Program-made: the position numbers and the translations under genes | Assembly (NCBI GenBank): GCA_913009915.1 | Contig: CAJVYZ010000134.1 | Coordinates: 1-7,124 of the forward strand | Reading direction: 5' to 3' | From: an uncultured Gemmatimonadota bacterium | GTDB lineage: Bacteria > Gemmatimonadota > Gemmatimonadetes > Gemmatimonadales > GWC2-71-9 | Length of the DNA: 7,124 nucleotides | Shown here: positions 5,736 to 7,124 of the stretch, piece after piece | Layout: each line of letters opens with the position of its first letter | Position numbering within the stretch: position 1 is the first letter of the stretch | Notes under the pieces: generated by a model | Databases searched by the model: none | Seen by the model: the letters and a program-made list of their open reading frames with translations, nothing else | Told to the model about the DNA's origin: nothing

Positions 5736-6986
5736 TCAGCTGCTCTCCTCACGCTGCGACTGACGAACCTTGGTGCTGTCGCTCAGGTCGCGGATGACCT
5801 GGTACGGGCCCGCCACGATCGAATCGCCCTCCTGCAGTCCCGACAATACCTGGAAGTGCTCCTCGCCGGCGATGCCGACATTGACCGGAGTGAAGCTGGC
5901 CAGGCCGTCGCGCACGATGAACACCCCCTCGGTCTCCTCGCTGTGTCCCACGGCGGCCGAGTCCTGCTCGATATTCTCGTTGGGGAGCACCTCGTGGTCC
6001 CGCACCGTGAGCGCGATGATGGGAATGGCGAGCACGTCCTCCTGGACGTCGGTAACGATCCGGGCCGTGGCGCTGAGGTCAGGGCGAATATCCTGCGGTG
6101 GGTCGGCCAGGGTGATCTCCACGTCGAAATCCACGGCGCGGTCGCTCGACCCGGCGGAGGTCTGAGTGGCCGTCAACCGCGCGCTGTTGGAGATCTTGGA
6201 GATGAAGCCGACGAAGCCCGTATCGGGATAGGCGTCGATGGTGATCCGGACCGAATCGCCTACGGCCAACCGGACCACGTCCGTTTCGTCCACCTGAACC
6301 TCTGCCAGAATCTCCGACATGTCGGCGATCGTCAGCAGCAGCGCCGTCTCCCTGGAAAATGTTCCTGGTACCGCCACCTCGCCCACTTCTACGGGCAGGC
6401 GAACCACCCGGCCGGCCATGGGGGCGGTAAGCCGGGTCTTGCCCAGCTGCTCCCGGGCCTCGTCGACACTTGCCTTGTACTGGTCCACCTGGGCCTTGCT
6501 GGCCTGGTAGTTGGCTATCGACACGTCGTACGCCGTCTGGGACTGCTCGAAGGCCTCCTCGGAAATCAGGCCTTCGCGCTCGTGCAGGTTGCGAGCCCGG
6601 CGGAGGTTCCGCTCGGCTTCGGACCGGTTGGCTTCGGCCCGGAGAACGGCGGCTTCACCCGAAGCCAGCAGCGCCGCGGCCCGGTTGACCGCGGCTTGGT
6701 ACGGAGCGTCGTCGATCTGGATCAGGAACTGGTCTTTTTCAACCCAGTCGCCCTCCCTCACGCCGATCGCGGTGATGCGCCCGGTGATGTCGGCACTGAT
6801 GTCTACCTTGGTCTTGGGGCGGATGGTGCCGCTGGCCGTGACGGTGGCCACCAGGTCCTTGACGCCGACCTCGGCGATGCGCACGGTTTCCCCGCGGTCA
6901 CCCCGCTTGGCCGCGCTCATGACGATCACCACCACCACTATGACGACGGCGATCCCCGCCAAACCGAGTTTGGTGCGACGAGACAT
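5736..6986 (-). CDS. Periplasmic adaptor (membrane fusion) protein, MacA/HlyD type
   Basis: The 416-residue protein links the inner-membrane ABC complex to the outer-membrane channel. Residues 7-25 are a strongly hydrophobic Val-rich anchor preceded by basic residues, with the rest predicted periplasmic. ASGTIRPK (51-58) through IDDAPY (91-96) is the first half of the lipoyl-like domain. A helical hairpin of about 90 residues, rich in Ala, Glu, Arg and Gln, spans about 95-183. LTAPMAGRV (186-194) returns to the lipoyl domain, followed by beta-barrel and membrane-proximal segments. At the hairpin tip, R130, L134 and S142 resemble the R-L-S docking residues known from AcrA and MacA, with one extra residue before the serine. 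ATG 6986 has GAGGAG 4 nt upstream, and that site begins at the last base of the TolC-like gene's stop codon. The 3' codons of this gene in turn contain the ribosome site of the ATPase gene. Confidence 0.95.
   Translation of the reverse strand: MSRRTKLGLAGIAVVIVVVVIVMSAAKRGDRGETVRIAEVGVKDLVATVTASGTIRPKTKVDISADITGRITAIGVREGDWVEKDQFLIQIDDAPYQAAVNRAAALLASGEAAVLRAEANRSEAERNLRRARNLHEREGLISEEAFEQSQTAYDVSIANYQASKAQVDQYKASVDEAREQLGKTRLTAPMAGRVVRLPVEVGEVAVPGTFSRETALLLTIADMSEILAEVQVDETDVVRLAVGDSVRITIDAYPDTGFVGFISKISNSARLTATQTSAGSSDRAVDFDVEITLADPPQDIRPDLSATARIVTDVQEDVLAIPIIALTVRDHEVLPNENIEQDSAAVGHSEETEGVFIVRDGLASFTPVNVGIAGEEHFQVLSGLQEGDSIVAGPYQVIRDLSDSTKVRQSQREESS
5743..5748 (-). promoter_or_regulatory. 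Ribosome-binding site of the ATPase gene, inside the adaptor's last codons
   Basis: GGAGAG on the minus strand lies 8 nt before ATG 5734. It is built from the final Glu-Glu-Ser codons of the adaptor. This supports ATG 5734 over GTG 5752 and, with the 1-nt gap between TGA and ATG, suggests that ribosomes finishing the adaptor re-initiate on the ATPase. Confidence 0.75.
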
Positions 6987-6990
6987 GATA

Positions 6991-6996
6991 CTCCTC
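6991..6996 (-). promoter_or_regulatory. Ribosome-binding site of the adaptor gene, touching the upstream stop
   Basis: GAGGAG on the minus strand lies 4 nt before ATG 6986, a rather short spacing. Its first G is the last base of the TAG stop (6998-6996) of the TolC-like gene, so termination and initiation sites are packed together. Confidence 0.7.
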
Positions 6997-7124
6997 TAGC
7001 GTAAGGGACGTCCGACCGCGAACTCCAACGCGGCCAGTGCCCGGTGGTATGCGTACACTGCGTTCACGTAGTTGCCCTCGGCCGTTGCTATGGCATTCTG
7101 GGCGTCCGACAGTTCCGTGGCGTT
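6996..7124 (-). CDS. C-terminal end of a TolC-type outer-membrane efflux protein (5' part outside window)
   Basis: Forty-two codons and a TAG stop are present, open to the right edge of the window. The peptide reads ATELSDAQNAIATAEGNYVN, then AVYAYHRALAALEFAVGRPLR. This fits the closing helix of the OEP/TolC family: a 'Q..L..AE..Y..A.Y.Y..AL..LE.A.G' heptad pattern before a short tail. TolC trimers form the outer-membrane duct that the adaptor hairpin docks onto. Position directly ahead of the adaptor, 9 nt apart, supports this reading and makes it the earliest visible gene of the operon. The operon promoter therefore lies outside the window. Confidence 0.85.
   Translation of the reverse strand, partial: NATELSDAQNAIATAEGNYVNAVYAYHRALAALEFAVGRPLR

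Noticed and set aside
5685..7004. Long open frame on the plus strand opposite the adaptor gene
   Set aside because: It is antisense to a well-supported adaptor gene, shows no recognisable domain, and long open antisense frames are expected in GC-rich coding DNA.

Overview
This is a GC-rich window, probably chromosomal, from a Gram-negative (diderm) bacterium. The diderm call rests on the C-terminus of a TolC-type outer-membrane protein, a periplasmic adaptor, and a dipeptidase with a lipobox-like leader. GC content, clear Shine-Dalgarno sites and gene style would fit an uncultured Acidobacteriota- or Gemmatimonadota-like lineage, but no taxonomic marker is present and that placement is a guess.

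Layout, left to right. The plus strand carries the last codons of a CBS-domain protein (2-115). A 9-bp tandem repeat follows (148-229), with a 22-bp inverted partner starting at 122. Next is a complete DUF2461/TIGR02453 gene (237-1013). From about 1014 onward every gene is on the minus strand. A 7-bp tandem array (1027-1128) fills the convergent gap up to the stop codon of an exported M19 dipeptidase (1129-2271). A 263-bp spacer upstream of that gene holds a second, different 7-bp array (2450-2530) and a weak promoter candidate.

The rest (2535-7124) is one tightly packed minus-strand operon. In transcription order it encodes a TolC-like outer-membrane factor (partial), a MacA/HlyD-type adaptor, a LolD/MacB-type ATPase, and two paralogous MacB/FtsX-type permeases. 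The junctions are 9, 1, 1 and 13 nt, so translational coupling is likely. The products should form a tripartite efflux or export machine of the type VII ABC (mechanotransmission) class. The ATPase and permease are separate proteins, and two unlike permeases could pair, so the inner-membrane part is organised like LolCDE rather than like fused E. coli MacB. The substrate cannot be read from the sequence.

The genes are ordinary members of known families. The least explained material is the non-coding DNA: every gap over 100 bp is largely occupied by its own short tandem array. All three arrays are C-rich on the plus strand, two could form G-quadruplexes on the minus strand, and each lies just 3' of a gene. 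No RNA genes, mobile elements or CRISPR arrays were seen.
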